The notes below the pieces were generated by a model. That model worked only from the letters and a program-made list of their open reading frames with translations, did no database searches and was not told the origin of the DNA. A stretch of 64,000 nt of DNA from Schlesneria sphaerica (lineage in GTDB: Bacteria > Planctomycetota > Planctomycetia > Planctomycetales > Planctomycetaceae): contig NZ_CP172346.1 of the NCBI RefSeq assembly GCF_044336245.1, positions 4,278,001 to 4,342,000 of the forward strand, given 5' to 3'. Position numbers and translations under genes: made by a program. This document shows positions 1 to 9,037 of the stretch, in pieces (positions within the stretch are counted from its first letter, which is position 1; each line of letters begins with the position of its first letter).

Positions 1-1230
1 TTCTGGAACATTGCCCGGCCCCAGCTTCGCGGCGCACAGCAATAATTGTTGTGCCGGGATGTCTTTGACCCAATCCGGATCCTGGAGCTGCGAGGCAAGC
101 TTCGCCTTGTTGTCAGACGAGTAGTACAACCCCAGCAGTGCAACACGGCTCTGGGTTTTCTCAAGGTTGACGTCAAGGTTCCTGAGAATGGCATCTTCCG
201 CATCGTCAAACCGGCCCGATCGCTGCAGGACATTGGCGCAGATCAGGTTGGCTTCCCATGCTTCGGCTGAATAGCTCATGGCTTTCTGAGCGGTTTCGAC
301 TGCAGATGGCTGGCTCAGAAAAGCCTGAATGATGGACCGGTTTGCCAGTCCGGCCGCCAGCATTTCATCTTTTCGGAAGTGCCCGTCTCCGATTGCGACG
401 AGCTTCTCATAGGTCTCATTGGCAGCGAAAAGTTGTCCCATCGATTGCTGGGTTCTTGCGACGTAATACCAGTAGGGAGGATAGCATTCCATGAAGCCTT
501 CCATCCGTTTCAGAATGCGCAGACGCACACTCGGATCCGTCTCGCGCTGGGCTTGCTCAAGCTTTTCCAGATCATCACTGCGGATCAGCCAGCGGTCGGG
601 AATTTTTTTGGCACGGGCCATTTTCCACGATACATCGAGAAACTGGCTCGACTTGTCCACGACGAGGTTCATCTGCTTTTTATCGACTTGCCAGATGTCT
701 AATTCGTGGCTTGCCGACTGGTTGCGATGGTCCCACCAACTGTTGGCACCCGTTCGGACGGCGGACACATACTGCGCAGTCGCGACCTGGGCCGCAATTT
801 CAAAGGTGCTGATCCCCAGATCCCGCTGGAACGCCCGCGAGTACCGTTCGCGCAGCACGATCCGTTCACGATCGGCGAGTTGGATATTGGAGATCTCGTC
901 GAGAACCGACGAGTAGAGCTTCAACACTTCTTCGTCGGCGATGCCATTCAGATCCAGGTGGTTAAGGATCTTCTCCTGTTCCTCAAGCAGTACGCGGACG
1001 GACGAATTCTTTCGAATGCGGTGCAGGGACGCGCGGCTGTAGTTGAGGGCTACGGCTGTCGATCGCCGCTGTGCATCGGTGATTGTCTCTTCTGCTTTTG
1101 CTGAGGTGACACACCCCAGCATCAGGCCCAGCAATGCGACAAGGTGAATTGAGATACGCGTGAAACTAACCTGCTCGACCCGGTTGCGTGTAACGCGAGA
1201 GAAAACGCTCTGGATGAAGTCGTGAGTCAT
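1..1230 (-). CDS. Exported TPR-like (lipo)protein, C-terminus off the window
   Basis: The frame is open from the ATG at 1230 to the left edge (410 codons seen, no stop), so the protein is partial. The N-terminus has about 27 polar residues and then a hydrophobic stretch containing LMLGC, a possible lipobox, followed by TSAKAEE, so export or lipid anchoring is likely. The rest is alpha-helical and charged. Its later part (around residues 190-400) has the A/E/Y/W spacing of tetratricopeptide-like repeats, for example WYYVARTQQSMGQLFAANE and RSGRFDDAEDAILRN. No catalytic motif is visible. It is transcribed away from the long gap at 1231-1877. The function is unknown; a scaffold role in the envelope is inference. 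Confidence 0.6.
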   Translation of the reverse strand, partial: MTHDFIQSVFSRVTRNRVEQVSFTRISIHLVALLGLMLGCVTSAKAEETITDAQRRSTAVALNYSRASLHRIRKNSSVRVLLEEQEKILNHLDLNGIADEEVLKLYSSVLDEISNIQLADRERIVLRERYSRAFQRDLGISTFEIAAQVATAQYVSAVRTGANSWWDHRNQSASHELDIWQVDKKQMNLVVDKSSQFLDVSWKMARAKKIPDRWLIRSDDLEKLEQAQRETDPSVRLRILKRMEGFMECYPPYWYYVARTQQSMGQLFAANETYEKLVAIGDGHFRKDEMLAAGLANRSIIQAFLSQPSAVETAQKAMSYSAEAWEANLICANVLQRSGRFDDAEDAILRNLDVNLEKTQSRVALLGLYYSSDNKAKLASQLQDPDWVKDIPAQQLLLCAAKLGPGNVPE

Positions 1231-1877
1231 AGGCGAAGTTGTGAGTAAGTGATTCTGGGTCGGCATGGCCACCTCGTCTCCATTTCTGGGTTACGAAACC
1301 GGTCGGCCGCGCCTTCCTGGCACGTCAGGACGGGGAAAAATTCCTTTTTCCCGGTGACATACGGGTGACAGGGTGGGGTGCACGTCGTCACTAATCCGTA
1401 CCCGATGTTCACCGCTGTCCTCGAAGATTTTACTTCGCAGTCAACTGGGGAGCTGAACCTGTCTTGCTGTGGGAACTCAAATCGTGAACCTGTCATTCTC
1501 AAGATACGATTTTGATTGGTGGGGTAATGGTGAGGGGTTCGGTGGAATGGGCGTGCTGCGAAGAGATTGACAGCGGTTGGGGGTTGATTCGCGAGGGGTG
1601 GGTGGCTTGGGTGGCTTCGTTGAGATTTGCCGCTTCGTCTGACGCGATGGTGCTGAACCTGACGTGCACCGTTTACCGAAGAAATCTGTTATGCGATTTT
1701 GTTAAGGACTTCGCACACCGGCAGAATTTGCCGGAGCGAAAAATCAGGCGATTCGGACACGGATCGCTGGTCACTTGGTTGACGCCTCTACCGTAATAGA
1801 AAGATTCAAGGAGCAGCTCATGTCATCGCCGAAGTGGCTTGAGGGGGACCTCTGTCGGGGGATTCGCAGTGCTTTGT
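1231..1877. other. Intergenic region without a convincing gene
   Basis: This stretch of about 650 bases lies between the start of the TPR-like gene and the stop of the SpoIID-like gene, both on the minus strand. Short open frames occur on both strands, but their translations look like random high-GC sequence. The only structure I see is a hairpin at 1710-1740 (arms TTCGC and CCGGCA with matching partners around GAATT). It lies about 140 bases past the SpoIID stop and has no T-tract. Confidence 0.5.
1710..1740. terminator. Hairpin, possible terminator of the SpoIID-like gene
   Basis: CCGGCA (1718-1723) pairs with TGCCGG (1729-1734) around a 5-base loop. The stem is extended by TTCGC/GCGAA with a small internal bulge. 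There is no T-run on either side, so intrinsic termination is uncertain; it may simply be a stable RNA fold. Confidence 0.25.
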
Positions 1878-3260
1878 CTAGTACTTGAGAGTCGTCAGTT
1901 TTGCACCGGCGAAGTAGTGGCGGATGATCTCGGAAGAGGATCGCCCCGCTTCCGCCTGGCCCTTCGCTCCCCATTGGCAGAAGCCGACTCCATGTCCGTG
2001 ACCCCGTCCTTTGAAGATGACTTTATCCTTCTGCAGCACGACATGAAAATGGGGGCTGGGGAGTGTTCCGACCGGCATGCGATCACGGAGTTGTATGCCA
2101 TTGACGGCGAGCAGGTCGGCGGGGGTCTTCAGCTTGAACTGGCAGATGGAACCCTGACCGGGTTCCACCAACTGCTGAATCGAGTGGATCGTGAGCAGCT
2201 TGGGTTTCTCTTTAGGGGGTAATGCGCGGGCCTCAAACGCATCCCGTGGTAACTCTGTCGTCCAGCGGTAATGCGGCGACTCACGACACCATTCGCATTG
2301 AGTGGACTTCAACGCCTCAGTGGCATCTTTGAATACTTCCTTCCCGTTGATTGTCTGTCCCCCGCAGACGGCCGAGTAGTAGGTGCAGAAGATTTCCTCG
2401 TCGAGTTTACAGACGATTCCTCGAGTTTCGCGGACGGCACGGCGGCTGCTCTCGCTCTCTCCTGCCAGTCGGCGATTATTCTTATCCACATATTCGACCC
2501 CCAGGTACTTCTGGCTTCGCTGGGACGAAAAGAGGTCAAACACAGACTTCGGATCGGCGTGCTGGGCCTGATAGAGAGCGTACGTGCGTGCAACGATTGC
2601 CTGTGCCTCACGGGCGGCTGCAGGAAACTTCGCGGGCATCTCTGAGTCGACCACGCTCGCAAGGTATTCTTCGATGGGAAGTACGTTGACGGCAGAAACT
2701 TTCCCATCAGTGCGGCGGAAGAGTCGCATGCGGCCGCGGTAAAGATGGCCGTCGACCCGAATGGCAGGAGATTCCACCGGGACGATCTCGATCTGGGTCA
2801 GGGAGGTCTCGGCGGTGCCCAGCTTCATCCCCGTCTTCGTCGCTTCGACGGTCATCGGGCCCGGGGGAAGCTTCAGGGAAACCTCGGAATTCGGGTTCGC
2901 CTCCAGCCCGCTCAATTTGTACTGACCCCGAATTTCCAATCGGAACGAATCGGTCCCACCCGGCGTCACATTGACTCGGATTAATGGCTCGGTTGTTTCG
3001 GGTGTCTTTCCGTCCTGTTTCAGCAACCTCGCGGGCGCAGGAAGACGCGCGCTTTTGGCCACCTGAAGCTGGGGAGGAAGTGCAGGGGGGATGGTCTGCA
3101 GTTGTATCGCGACGAAGCCTGCCAGCAGGACCAGCAGCGAGAGGCCAACAAGTTTGAGAGCGTGCGGCGCGGAGGAGGATTTGCGGATCTGTTCGGCGCG
3201 CAAAAAAGCGACAGGCTGACGAGCAAGTTTGCTGTCAGCCTGTCGCTTTTGATCCACCAT
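1878..3260 (-). CDS. SpoIID/LytB-domain protein, membrane anchored
   Basis: A 460-aa protein with one N-terminal hydrophobic anchor (about residues 37-56, VGLSLLVLLAGFVAIQL) and a C-terminal SpoIID/LytB domain. The domain is marked by VVDSEMPAKFPAAAREAQAI followed by ARTYALYQ, and by the closing motif GRGHGHGVGFCQWGAKGQAE. SpoIID proteins are lytic transglycosylases or amidase enhancers that remodel peptidoglycan by acting on denuded glycan. Planctomycetes have a thin peptidoglycan wall and do not sporulate, so a cell-wall role is the likely one. I chose the ATG at 3260, preceded by GGAAG, over the GTG 18 bases upstream. The TPR/alpha-CTD gene lies about 120 bases upstream on the same strand. 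Confidence 0.85.
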   Translation of the reverse strand: MVDQKRQADSKLARQPVAFLRAEQIRKSSSAPHALKLVGLSLLVLLAGFVAIQLQTIPPALPPQLQVAKSARLPAPARLLKQDGKTPETTEPLIRVNVTPGGTDSFRLEIRGQYKLSGLEANPNSEVSLKLPPGPMTVEATKTGMKLGTAETSLTQIEIVPVESPAIRVDGHLYRGRMRLFRRTDGKVSAVNVLPIEEYLASVVDSEMPAKFPAAAREAQAIVARTYALYQAQHADPKSVFDLFSSQRSQKYLGVEYVDKNNRRLAGESESSRRAVRETRGIVCKLDEEIFCTYYSAVCGGQTINGKEVFKDATEALKSTQCEWCRESPHYRWTTELPRDAFEARALPPKEKPKLLTIHSIQQLVEPGQGSICQFKLKTPADLLAVNGIQLRDRMPVGTLPSPHFHVVLQKDKVIFKGRGHGHGVGFCQWGAKGQAEAGRSSSEIIRHYFAGAKLTTLKY

Positions 3261-3380
3261 TCTCGCGCTTCCGGGCACGGCGACAAGGTTGCCGATAGGG
3301 CGTTGCTAGCGTGCTGTGGGATGACGCGGCGTTACGGTTTCGACTCGAAAAACACGCGCCACAGTGAGCAATGACTACTG

Positions 3381-4775
3381 TCAGTCGTTGCGAAGCTTCA
3401 ACCCGATCTCGCCCAATTGCTGCCGGATTTCGTTCAGCGACGTGACCCCAAAGTTCTTCGTCGCCAGAAGCTCGTCCGGGGTTCGTTGTACCAGTTCAGC
3501 AAGGCTGGTGATTCCCAGGCGGGCCATGCACTTGCGGGCACGAACGGAAAGGTTGAGGTCGGAGACAGAACGGGCCAGCATTGCCTGTTCCTGCGGGGAC
3601 AGGTCGGTTGGCAGGATCGCGTAGTTTCCAGCACCTTGCCAGGCCCCGCTCTCTTTGGGCTTTGCGGGAGCGAGGTTCTGGCCGACGCGCAACCCGTGTG
3701 CTGCCATCAACTCGCGAATTTCCACGAGCGACGTTTCGCCGAAGTTCTTGCCCTGAAGCAGTTCTGGTTCGGTGATCTTGGTGAGATCGCCCAGCGTCTG
3801 GATGTCCATGCTCGCCAGACAGTTGCGGCTGCGAACCGACAACTCGAAATCGGTGACGGGGCGGCTGAGCAGCTGCTCGAGCCGAGCCTCGTTCTTCGCC
3901 ATGTCATCGTCGTAATACATTTCACTTGTGGCTTCGATGTCCTTCATGTACATCAGAGCCCGCGGGTGGTTCTGGTCGTGCTGCAGGACGCGGCGGAAGC
4001 AGAAAGCTGCCGCGGAGTAGTTCCCCTTGTCTTCGTACAGCAAACCAAGATTCAGCAGAGCGCCGAGATAGAACGGTGCCTTGCTGAGACCCTGCTCGTA
4101 AAGCCGGATGGCTTCGTTGTCATTTCCGTAAAGTGCATTCTCACCGGCCAGTCGGAACAGCGCCTGGGAATGGTGTGGATCCATGTCGACGGCGCGTTCG
4201 AAGTACTCGATCGCACCGTAGGTGTCGCCGCGATCAGCCAGAATACAGCCCATCTGATAGGAGTAATCGGCTCGTCGAGCGCCTTCCATCCCAGCCTGCT
4301 TCAGCGTGCTTTCCGCTTCCTCGAGGCGCCCCTGCAGTCGGATCGCCCCAGCCCGCTTCATTGTGCACTCAACGGGGTCGTAGCCAGCTTTGGCTGCAGC
4401 GGCGAACTTCTCGTCGGCTTCGTCCCACCGTTCCAGCGACAGGTAAACCATACCCAAAACATACAGGGCAACGCCGTCGTTGCTGGCGCCAGAGAGCAAA
4501 CGTTCGGCGATCGCATGCTGGGCGAGCAGGTAAGCACCGATTCCCGCGCGAACCGCCTGGCTGGAGGCCGCACCGCTCTCAACGTCGCGCAGCAAGGCCT
4601 CGATTTCTTGTCGCGTTGCAGCCACCTGGTCAGAGGCGACTGCTCGCCTCAACTGGCTGAACTCGTCAGCCGTCATATGACCCTTGGATTGCAGAATTCC
4701 ACGAATATTAACTGGTTCAGCCGTCTTGATCACAGTCTGTTCAACCCTTTCTGGGGGGGACTGGCAGTCCCGCAA
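3381..4775 (-). CDS. TPR protein with two RNA polymerase alpha C-terminal-like domains
   Basis: A 464-aa protein. Residues about 75-285 are TPR-like repeats (for example YSYQMGCILADRGDTYGAIE and LLNLGLLYEDKGNYSAAAFC). Residues about 303-365 and 402-464 are two copies of the RNA polymerase alpha C-terminal domain. Copy 1 reads RPVTDFELSVRSRNCL and later NFGETSLVEI; copy 2 reads SDLNLSVRARKCM and NFGVTSLNEI. The arginine matching E. coli alpha R265 (UP-element contact) is kept in both copies, N268 only in the first, and the G296, S299 and E302 equivalents in both. The rest of RNA polymerase alpha is absent. The start used is a TTG; a GTG at 4733 is an alternative. It is cytoplasmic with no signal peptide. 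Similar proteins exist in planctomycetes, but I know of no established function. A role in DNA or polymerase binding is inference. Confidence 0.8.
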   Translation of the reverse strand: MRDCQSPPERVEQTVIKTAEPVNIRGILQSKGHMTADEFSQLRRAVASDQVAATRQEIEALLRDVESGAASSQAVRAGIGAYLLAQHAIAERLLSGASNDGVALYVLGMVYLSLERWDEADEKFAAAAKAGYDPVECTMKRAGAIRLQGRLEEAESTLKQAGMEGARRADYSYQMGCILADRGDTYGAIEYFERAVDMDPHHSQALFRLAGENALYGNDNEAIRLYEQGLSKAPFYLGALLNLGLLYEDKGNYSAAAFCFRRVLQHDQNHPRALMYMKDIEATSEMYYDDDMAKNEARLEQLLSRPVTDFELSVRSRNCLASMDIQTLGDLTKITEPELLQGKNFGETSLVEIRELMAAHGLRVGQNLAPAKPKESGAWQGAGNYAILPTDLSPQEQAMLARSVSDLNLSVRARKCMARLGITSLAELVQRTPDELLATKNFGVTSLNEIRQQLGEIGLKLRND

Positions 4776-4823
4776 TACTTTCGAGGGGAACGTCGATCCG
4801 GGTGTGGTTTGACGAATCGCGTG

Positions 4824-4917
4824 TCAATCATGGGTACTTTATCTTCGACCGATGACTGCTTGACACCGTCGCCATTTGTCAAAGTCAGGTCAAATGTCGC
4901 TTGCGACCCATGATTGA
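4824..4917. promoter_or_regulatory. Widely spaced 12-bp inverted repeat in a divergent promoter region
   Basis: TCAATCATGGGT at 4824-4835 is matched exactly as an inverted copy, ACCCATGATTGA, at 4906-4917, 70 bases apart. Both lie between the starts of the minus-strand TPR/alpha-CTD gene (4775) and the plus-strand PDZ gene (4999). The geometry suits an operator bound by a looping dimer, or a pair of sites serving each promoter. This is inference only. Confidence 0.35.
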
Positions 4918-4998
4918 ACTTGCCCTCAACAACGAATCGTGCATTATATCGTTAAGGTGCCATTCTGCAACGTCGCTTCGCTGACGAGGTTCTGTCAC

Positions 4999-5964
4999 AT
5001 GCATTTCCTCCGGATTCTCCTCGTTCTCACGCTTTCGTGTCAACTGGTGAGAGCGGCCCAGGAAGACGTCGCTGACGCAGCATTGCCTGAGCACGTTCAA
5101 TCCCTGATTGCTGAACTGGATCATCCGCAATTCCAGCGGCGTGAGCTGGCGGCGAAAAGTCTGACGGGACAAGGGGTTGTTGCAATTCCAGGGCTCGCAC
5201 GGGCCGCCGAATCAGGATCTCCGGAAGCTTCGGTTCGCGCCTTCGACGTCTTACAAAAACTGTACAACGGCGAGGATGAGGCAACCTTCGAGGCGGTAGA
5301 GCAGGTTTTTCAGCGATTGAAAGTTGACGAGCATCTCGCCGTGGCTTCGCGTGCCGAACGGGCGTTCGATACGGGTTCTGAGACCCGTCAGAAGCGAGCC
5401 ATCGCGAAGTTCGAGAAGTTGGGGGGAATCGTTCATTTCTCGGAACGACCCTCCTCAGAGCGACTGGCGCTCGGGCGTCCCACGATCGAATACGTCATGC
5501 TCGGTCGGGACTGGACGGGGGGCGAAGAAGGGCTCCGGTTGCTGGGGCGGATCGAGGATCTGCGGACGTCAATCACCCAGCTCTACATCATTCGCGGCAT
5601 CAACATTTCCGAAGAAACGAAGCTCGACCTGCTCGCGGAACTCCCTTTTCTGAAGATTGAACACCGGGGGCCGGCCCGACTGGGAATCCGTGGAAGTCAC
5701 CTCAACGATGGCTGTATTGTCATCGGGATTGATCCAGGGTCCGCAGCGGAGCTGGCAGGGATGAAGATCCGTGACGAAGTGATTGAAATCGACGATCGGC
5801 CCGTGGAATCTTTTGAGGATCTTATCGGAATCATCGGCGAAAAAGAGCCGGGTGAACAGGTTCCGATCGTTTTTCGCAGAGGCGAAGAAACTCGCAGAGT
5901 CGTCGCCAAGCTTTCGGGTTGGACTCGACCTGCACGACCCAATGCGCCTCTTCAGCAACCCTGA
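4999..5964 (+). CDS. Exported PDZ-domain protein with HEAT-like N-terminal half
   Basis: A 321-aa protein. The start is placed at the ATG at 4999 because MHFLRILLVLTLSCQLVRA is a good signal peptide; the frame is open further upstream to 4939. Residues about 28-100 look like HEAT/armadillo-type helical repeats (LIAELDHPQFQRRELAAKSL, then IPGLARAAESGSPEASVRAF). A C-terminal PDZ domain spans about 225-305, with GIDPGSAAELAGMKIRDEVI and a hydrophobic groove around IRGSHLNDG. There is no protease triad, so it is a peptide-binding or scaffold protein rather than a DegP-type protease. The next gene follows after about 50 bases on the same strand, so they are probably co-transcribed. Confidence 0.7.
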   Translation: MHFLRILLVLTLSCQLVRAAQEDVADAALPEHVQSLIAELDHPQFQRRELAAKSLTGQGVVAIPGLARAAESGSPEASVRAFDVLQKLYNGEDEATFEAVEQVFQRLKVDEHLAVASRAERAFDTGSETRQKRAIAKFEKLGGIVHFSERPSSERLALGRPTIEYVMLGRDWTGGEEGLRLLGRIEDLRTSITQLYIIRGINISEETKLDLLAELPFLKIEHRGPARLGIRGSHLNDGCIVIGIDPGSAAELAGMKIRDEVIEIDDRPVESFEDLIGIIGEKEPGEQVPIVFRRGEETRRVVAKLSGWTRPARPNAPLQQP

Positions 5965-6015
5965 GATTTGGCAACCCCTGAGATTCGAAATACCGTCGCA
6001 ACCGAGGGGGCCCCG

Positions 6016-7077
6016 TTGAGTACAGTGCTTACCAGGATAGCTCACCCACTCATCTTTGGTGCAATCGCCTCACTGTTTCTCAGGACTGCTGCGCCGCTCG
6101 TGGCCCAGGATCGAGTCGTGATTCAGCAGCCGGGAGGAAGTCGTTTCACGATCACCGGATACGTGGAAGACTACACAGGGCGGGAATTGATCTTGAAGGT
6201 GAGGCCCAATGTTCGCGCCCGTCACTTTCCCCGTGCTGAGATCGTGGAGGTCACGACGGAATACACGCCTCGCCACGAGGAGGCTCGCAAACTGTTGGCC
6301 GCGGGTAAGGCCGATGCTGCGAACGCCGAATTTACGGCTGCGTTGCCGGAGGAAGATCGGCCATGGGTCCGGCGGGAAATCCTGGCCGGTCAGGTTCGAT
6401 GCAGTCTGTGGAGCGGCGATTATGTCACTGCGATGTCCCGTTTCTCGTCGATCGTGCAGTCCGATCCCGAGACGTTTCATTACGGTCTGGTCCCTCTTAA
6501 CTGGACGGATGAGGTCCCCGCAGGGAGGCTGAGATCAGAAGCCACTCGCTGGATGGAACTGTCGTCGACGCCGTTGTCCCGACTTGTCGGAGCGAGCTGG
6601 TTACTGACCGATGCCGAGCTGGGGGCCGATGCCGAGAAGACTCTTCAGCGGCTCGCCCGTGAGGCAGATATTGCGATTCAGCGGCGGGCTCAGATGCAGT
6701 TGTGGCGCGTCAGGTTGAGAGGCGAAGTTCTCGTTGACCCTGATGAAATTTTGCGGTGGCACAAGGCCGTTGAAGCTTATCCCACGGAGCTGCGAAGCGG
6801 CGTCTACTTTGTGATCGGTCGAGCATGGCAGAAGCGTCATGAGTACGAACGGGCTGCTCGCGCTTACCTCTGGCTGCCCCTGGTCTACGATTCAGATCGA
6901 TGGCTTAGCAGCCGAGCCTGCTATGAAGCGGCAGTGTCTCTGGAAAAGGCCGGCGACCCGATTCAGGCGACGAATCTCTACAGTGAAGTCGTCTTCCGAT
7001 ACGGTGATACCCCTTATGGGCCGGTGGCCGAGAAGGCGTGGAATGCCTTGCAGGGAGAGAAATCTGCTGCTCCATAA
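6016..7077 (+). CDS. Exported TPR-containing protein
   Basis: A 353-aa protein. I place the start at the TTG at 6016, preceded by GAGGGGG, because it gives a signal peptide (MSTVLTRIAHPLIFGAIASL and on to APLVAQ). The frame also extends to a TTG at 5968. A short beta-rich segment (FTITGYVEDYTGRELILKV) is followed by helical repeats from about residue 80 onward, including a clear late TPR (CYEAAVSLEKAGDPIQATNL). It follows the PDZ gene by 51 bases and both are exported, so a joint envelope role is plausible but not shown. No enzymatic motif is seen. Confidence 0.65.
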   Translation: MSTVLTRIAHPLIFGAIASLFLRTAAPLVAQDRVVIQQPGGSRFTITGYVEDYTGRELILKVRPNVRARHFPRAEIVEVTTEYTPRHEEARKLLAAGKADAANAEFTAALPEEDRPWVRREILAGQVRCSLWSGDYVTAMSRFSSIVQSDPETFHYGLVPLNWTDEVPAGRLRSEATRWMELSSTPLSRLVGASWLLTDAELGADAEKTLQRLAREADIAIQRRAQMQLWRVRLRGEVLVDPDEILRWHKAVEAYPTELRSGVYFVIGRAWQKRHEYERAARAYLWLPLVYDSDRWLSSRACYEAAVSLEKAGDPIQATNLYSEVVFRYGDTPYGPVAEKAWNALQGEKSAAP

Positions 7078-7164
7078 AGTCGCTTCGCGGACCAGTTCGC
7101 GAGGAGAGTATGCCGCGGACGGATTGATGTTGGACGACCCCGATGATCTTTCATCATCGCTTTT

Positions 7165-8847
7165 TCACTCATCGTTCTGGGGTTTGCTGACGTCGAAGCA
7201 AACCGCCTCCACAGCGTTTCGCAACAGAAGTTTGCCCCGGACGAGGACGGGATGATTCCAGCAGAAACCGCTGTCGAGCACTTTCATACTGGCAATGACC
7301 TCGGGTTTGACTGGTTCCGCGGGGAGCAGAAGTAGCTCGCCGTCCTCCGTGATGATCAGCAATGTTGAATCCACAAGCAGGAGTTGGCCGTATCCGTACC
7401 GGCCTTGTCTCCATTTGATTTTTCCAGTTTCGATGTCGAGGCATGCCAGGGTACCGTCATCCAGTCCATAGGCGTGTCCCTCATGGACGACGAATTCGTT
7501 GAACTTAGGGCGGAATCGGTTTGTCTTCCACATCTGCTCCGCCGACCATTTGTCACCGGTCTGGGAAATCTGCAGGCGAACCGAGCCAACTCCGTATCCG
7601 GTTCCAAAAATCAGCGACTGTTCGTCGATCACCCAGGGCATCGTGGAATTCACGTGTGACCCGTTTTCCAGTGGAAAGAACCAGAGTTCACGGCCCGTAT
7701 CGCTGTCGTGGCCCGAGAGCCCAACCGCATTTGGGATCATTAATTGTCGGACACCAGCCAGTTCGGCGAGTCGCGGGCTGCCGTAACTGGATTTATGTTT
7801 TCCGGCCGACCAGACGAGTTGTCCCGAAATTTTGTGATATGCAGCAACTCCCCGGTCAAATCCCACACCACCGGACACGTCCGATCCGCCCGGAATGACA
7901 ATGACCAGGTCATCCACCACCAGAGGAGAGCATGACATTCCCCACTCAATGTTGGGGACAGGGGAATTCTCTTTGCCGGCGTCGGCGAGGATATTGACAG
8001 TCCAGATTCGTTTGCCGGACGCCGCGTCGAGGCAGTTCAGGATTCCTGTGCCGCCGAGCGAGTAGAGCAATCCCGAATCGAACTGCGGCGTGGCGTGGGG
8101 TCCCGGGCCACCGTTAGCGTCCACGATCGAAAGGATGGTCGTGTCCTCATGCACCCACAATTCGTTGCCGGTCTCGACGTGATAGGCAACGACGCATTCC
8201 TTGTCGTCCCGTTGTTCTTGAGTAAAAGCATGGTTTCCAATCACTGCGAAAGAGGACCAGGCACGGCCGACGGGGTGTCGCCAGACTTCGCGCGGGGGTT
8301 GGACGTTCCAGTTAAGGCGAAGGTCTCCCCCTGTGATGACGCCGTCGCGGTTCGGACCCCGGTAGCCTGGCCAGTCGCCGGGTGTGAGTACCAGGGGGGC
8401 CTGTTCGGGCGCGTTGGCGGCATCCGGTGCAGGGACGCTTTTCGAGGGTCGGTCTTTCAGATATTGGCGTGCGATCTCCTCTCCGCTCGGTTTGGACCGC
8501 AACACAAACCGGCGCGGAACCATCGCGCCATCCCATTCCAATCGGTAAAGGCTGAAGAAGGCGACCGTCAACGCCGCGATGGCAGTCAAAGTTCCGAAGC
8601 GAACGCCTCGTGACCAGCCCGAAAAAAACGCCCACCAAATGGTGAGGGCGAAGAGTGCGGCGGGCCACACGAACAGCACCGACATCTTGGAGTGGGTCGG
8701 GTCTCCCCACCAGTAGGTGAGAAGTACGGCCTGAGCGACGAGCGCAACAGTCAGGATGGCGGCCCCCCAGCGCCAGCGGCCGTTTAAGGACCCGGTTGAG
8801 GCAAGGTTCGTCTGGTGAGGCACGTCGGGGGGAAGGGGGGAACTCAC
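7165..8847 (-). CDS. Membrane-anchored PQQ-type beta-propeller protein (BamB-like repeats)
   Basis: A 560-aa protein. Three transmembrane helices lie in the first 120 residues (AAILTVALVAQAVLLTYWW, VLFVWPAALFALTIWWAFF, FGTLTAIAALTVAFFSLYRL). They are followed by a PQQ-like beta-propeller starting near WPGYRGPNRDGVI, with repeated blades such as TGNELWVHED, SGKRIWTVN, SGQLVWSAG, TGRELWFF and TGKIKWRQG. This layout is frequent in planctomycetes. Whether it binds PQQ is doubtful because no dehydrogenase active-site motif is visible; it more likely serves as a scaffold. I prefer the GTG at 8847, which has GAGGA upstream, to the TTG at 8871. It converges on the TPR gene with an 87-base gap. Confidence 0.8.
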   Translation of the reverse strand: MSSPLPPDVPHQTNLASTGSLNGRWRWGAAILTVALVAQAVLLTYWWGDPTHSKMSVLFVWPAALFALTIWWAFFSGWSRGVRFGTLTAIAALTVAFFSLYRLEWDGAMVPRRFVLRSKPSGEEIARQYLKDRPSKSVPAPDAANAPEQAPLVLTPGDWPGYRGPNRDGVITGGDLRLNWNVQPPREVWRHPVGRAWSSFAVIGNHAFTQEQRDDKECVVAYHVETGNELWVHEDTTILSIVDANGGPGPHATPQFDSGLLYSLGGTGILNCLDAASGKRIWTVNILADAGKENSPVPNIEWGMSCSPLVVDDLVIVIPGGSDVSGGVGFDRGVAAYHKISGQLVWSAGKHKSSYGSPRLAELAGVRQLMIPNAVGLSGHDSDTGRELWFFPLENGSHVNSTMPWVIDEQSLIFGTGYGVGSVRLQISQTGDKWSAEQMWKTNRFRPKFNEFVVHEGHAYGLDDGTLACLDIETGKIKWRQGRYGYGQLLLVDSTLLIITEDGELLLLPAEPVKPEVIASMKVLDSGFCWNHPVLVRGKLLLRNAVEAVCFDVSKPQNDE

Positions 8848-8965
8848 GGAATAATCCTCAAACGTAACCAAACAAGCCGCAACGACGTTCTGAGTCGATC
8901 TTCGGTGGAACTCGTGGAATCGTCAACTGGCTGCCTGGGGTTATTCGCAAAACAACAGATGCTCC

Positions 8966-8994
8966 TTGTTCGATCTCAGACACAATCTTAGAAT
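8966..8994 (+). promoter_or_regulatory. Sigma70-type promoter candidate for the dnaJ-like gene
   Basis: TTGTTC (8966-8971), a 17-base spacer and TAGAAT (8989-8994) lie about 44 bases before the ATG at 9038. Spacing and hexamers fit a housekeeping promoter. It could also drive the downstream overlapping gene and rnpA-yidD. Confidence 0.5.
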
Positions 8995-9037
8995 TTTCCG
9001 ATCGGACCTTGAACTCACTGTGAGACATCAACCACTC

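Noticed and set aside
1512..1796. Possible small gene in the gap before the SpoIID-like gene
   Set aside because: Trp/Arg-rich random-looking translation and no ribosome-binding site.
3417..4913. Long plus-strand frame (498 codons) opposite the TPR/alpha-CTD gene
   Set aside because: Antisense shadow of a clearly coding frame; the translation has no domain and unusual composition.
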